Of a DNA stretch of 20,977 bases, positions 19,714-20,977 are shown piece by piece; the first letter of the stretch is position 1, and the number at the start of each line of letters is the position of its first letter. The notes under the pieces were generated by a model that saw nothing but the letters and a program-made list of their open reading frames with translations, was not told the DNA's origin and made no database searches. A program made the position numbers and the translations under genes. The stretch is from the NCBI GenBank assembly GCA_009602725.1, contig WELB01000458.1:1-20977 (forward strand). Direction: 5' to 3'. Origin of the DNA: Spirogloea muscicola (Eukaryota > Streptophyta > Zygnematophyceae > Spirogloeales > Spirogloeaceae).

Positions 19714-20545
19714 GTGGTTTCAAAACCTAGCGTCTCCGCGCAGGCAGTTCCTACTTTGTTGATATCTGACGATGTACGTCTGAAGAAGATGCAGACGGCT
19801 TCAGTTCTTAGCTTGAAGGACATTGGTGTTTCTGAGAAACATATGATTCCGATGATTAACAAATGCGGTATTGCTGATGGAAGTGAATCGCACGAGGATA
19901 TGTCAGTTGACCCTGTGATAGCTAGGACAGCCCTCACTATGTCGGAAAACTGTATCGTTCCATGCAGACCTCCAAAGGAGAGAAGCGCACAACTAGCGGC
20001 AGTTGCTATGCTAGATAAACTAGCGGGATATCTCGCATTGCCAGTTCTAGCATTATGACGCAGCTCGCTCAACCCACGCTTGAGTGGATCACGGGCGACT
20101 CCTGAGTCTGACATTGCTACAGCAGCAGGATAGTGCTTGAGGTTAGAATGATACCCGTCGTCAGTCTCAATTTCATCTGGAAAATAGGACGATAGCGGTG
20201 GGTGATCTTCGTCCTCCTCGGAATGATCTGAACGGTACATGGCAGCAGAAACTATCTTAGACTGGCCCTGCTTGTTTGAAAGAGCAAGTTTTCTAGTGAG
20301 GTCTGAGATTTGCCTCTGCATCTGTTCATATTTTTCATCCCGATTATTGGTGGACGGCATCTTTCCTGTAGGCATTTTGTTTCTTAGAGCTGCAGGCATC
20401 TTGTCTGGACATTTCGCCCAGCACTGGTGTTCTAGATGTCCCTGTCTAGAGCAATGATTGCACATAGCACCAACTGTCTGATGTTGGCGGGTGCAATCTC
20501 TTCTCACGTGACCGGTTTTCACAAAAAAAAGTTCATTTCATTCCA
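19710..20545 (-). pseudogene. gag C-terminal region with CCHC zinc knuckle
   Basis: One complete knuckle, CNHCSRQGHLEHQC (C-x2-C-x4-H-x4-C), lies at 20421-20462. Just before it, KTGHVRRDC is the second half of another knuckle whose first two cysteine positions now read Asn and Phe in a T-run at 20520-20530. After the knuckles comes a heptad-like segment (KYEQMQRQISDLTRKLAL) and an acidic stretch (SEEDEDHPPL). The frame stays open to 19710 but loses recognisable similarity near the protease, suggesting a further frameshift. Zinc knuckles package element RNA. Confidence 0.8.
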
Positions 20546-20640
20546 AGTTCTCAATTGCCAACCACGTCATGTGTTGCTTACTCTGATTCTGTTATTTTCT
20601 CTTCTGTTGTTTTCATTCGATATTTAAGTAGCTCCTAAAT

Positions 20641-20977
20641 TCCTCGCAGACCTTCTTTCCACCTCATTCCGTTGAGTGCCCACCACGCGAGACTGATTTG
20701 TTGCCTGCTTCCGTACTAATCTGAACTTCTCGACGCTACATGGCAGTCGACGCCCTGTGGCACGACATGCATCTGCGTGCTGGCCGTGCTCTCGCTGCGG
20801 CCTCCGGCTTTCGTCAGGGGGATACTTTTCCGGCAGCTTGCCTGTCAGATTTGAGGCTCCTCACTCGTAGCTACTGAGTGGTCCATTCTCCCCCGTTCTG
20901 ACGTAGCTGCTTAGCGCTTTTAGCCTGAGTGAGTGTGGCGAGCGCGGGACCGAGCCTGGAGAGCTGGCTGCTCATGT
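20641..20977. other. unassigned window end
   Basis: This lies upstream of the gag fragment on its strand and may include its 5' leader or LTR, but no second copy is available for comparison. A 24-bp word near 20811-20834 (CTCCGGCTTTCGTCAGGG region) recurs inverted at about 14278-14301 with two mismatches, so it contains dispersed repeat sequence. No gene seen. Confidence 0.4.

Larger units (their letters stand above)
19456..20640 (-). mobile_element. gag-protease fragment of an LTR retroelement
   Basis: A minus-strand gag C-terminus with zinc knuckles runs into an aspartic protease-like segment and stops at about 19456. There is no RT, RNase H or integrase. Being on the same strand as the CDPK and immediately upstream of its first visible exon, it probably sits in a CDPK intron or replaces the 5' part of that gene. 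Whether it is the same family as the 3937-6461 element cannot be judged, since they share no domain. No LTRs were identified. Confidence 0.75.

Noticed and set aside
19636-20058. 140-codon + strand ORF
   Set aside because: Antisense shadow of the gag-protease fragment; no domain of its own.

Overview
The window looks like nuclear DNA of a green alga (chlorophyte or early-diverging streptophyte; I cannot tell which). The evidence is a spliced calcium-dependent protein kinase (CDPK) gene, a spliced gene with a plant NAC-like DNA-binding domain, and degenerate Ty3/gypsy retroelements whose integrase ends in a PHD finger. Host genes are intron-rich with GT-AG junctions, so most long open frames are not genes. 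Exons were placed by domain homology plus splice-phase agreement and need transcript data.

Layout. 1-1926: pyrimidine-rich repeat, cysteine-rich frames and one unassigned ORF. 1927-2264: dispersed repeats, including a perfect 32-bp palindrome. 2265-2621 and 3937-4291: two copies of one retroelement 3' end, flanking a GC-rich block (2622-3936) with 42-bp tandem repeats. 3937-6461 (-): 5'-truncated, frameshifted Ty3/gypsy element (RT tail, RNase H, integrase, PHD finger, LTR-like end). 6461-7212 (-): intron-retaining pseudogene copy of the middle of the NAC-like gene, cut at one end by the retroelement. 7213-7923: no assignable gene. 7924-10060: mosaic of short hairpin repeats in both orientations, with a 225-bp inverted repeat. 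10785-13441 (+): NAC-like gene. 13442-15349: repeats and no clear gene. 15350-19086 (-): CDPK lacking its N-lobe exons. 19456-20640 (-): dead gag-protease fragment upstream of the CDPK on the same strand.

How the genes work together. The two host genes converge (NAC-like +, CDPK -) and I see no shared pathway. The CDPK would couple cytosolic calcium to phosphorylation; the NAC-like protein would bind DNA and carries an acidic C-terminus. The rest records retroelement insertion, decay, segmental duplication and repeat shuffling. The CDPK shows three departures from the family (APE to APK, a fourth EF-hand without its final Glu, one non-consensus splice donor) and may be decaying, though its reading frame is otherwise intact across seven exons.
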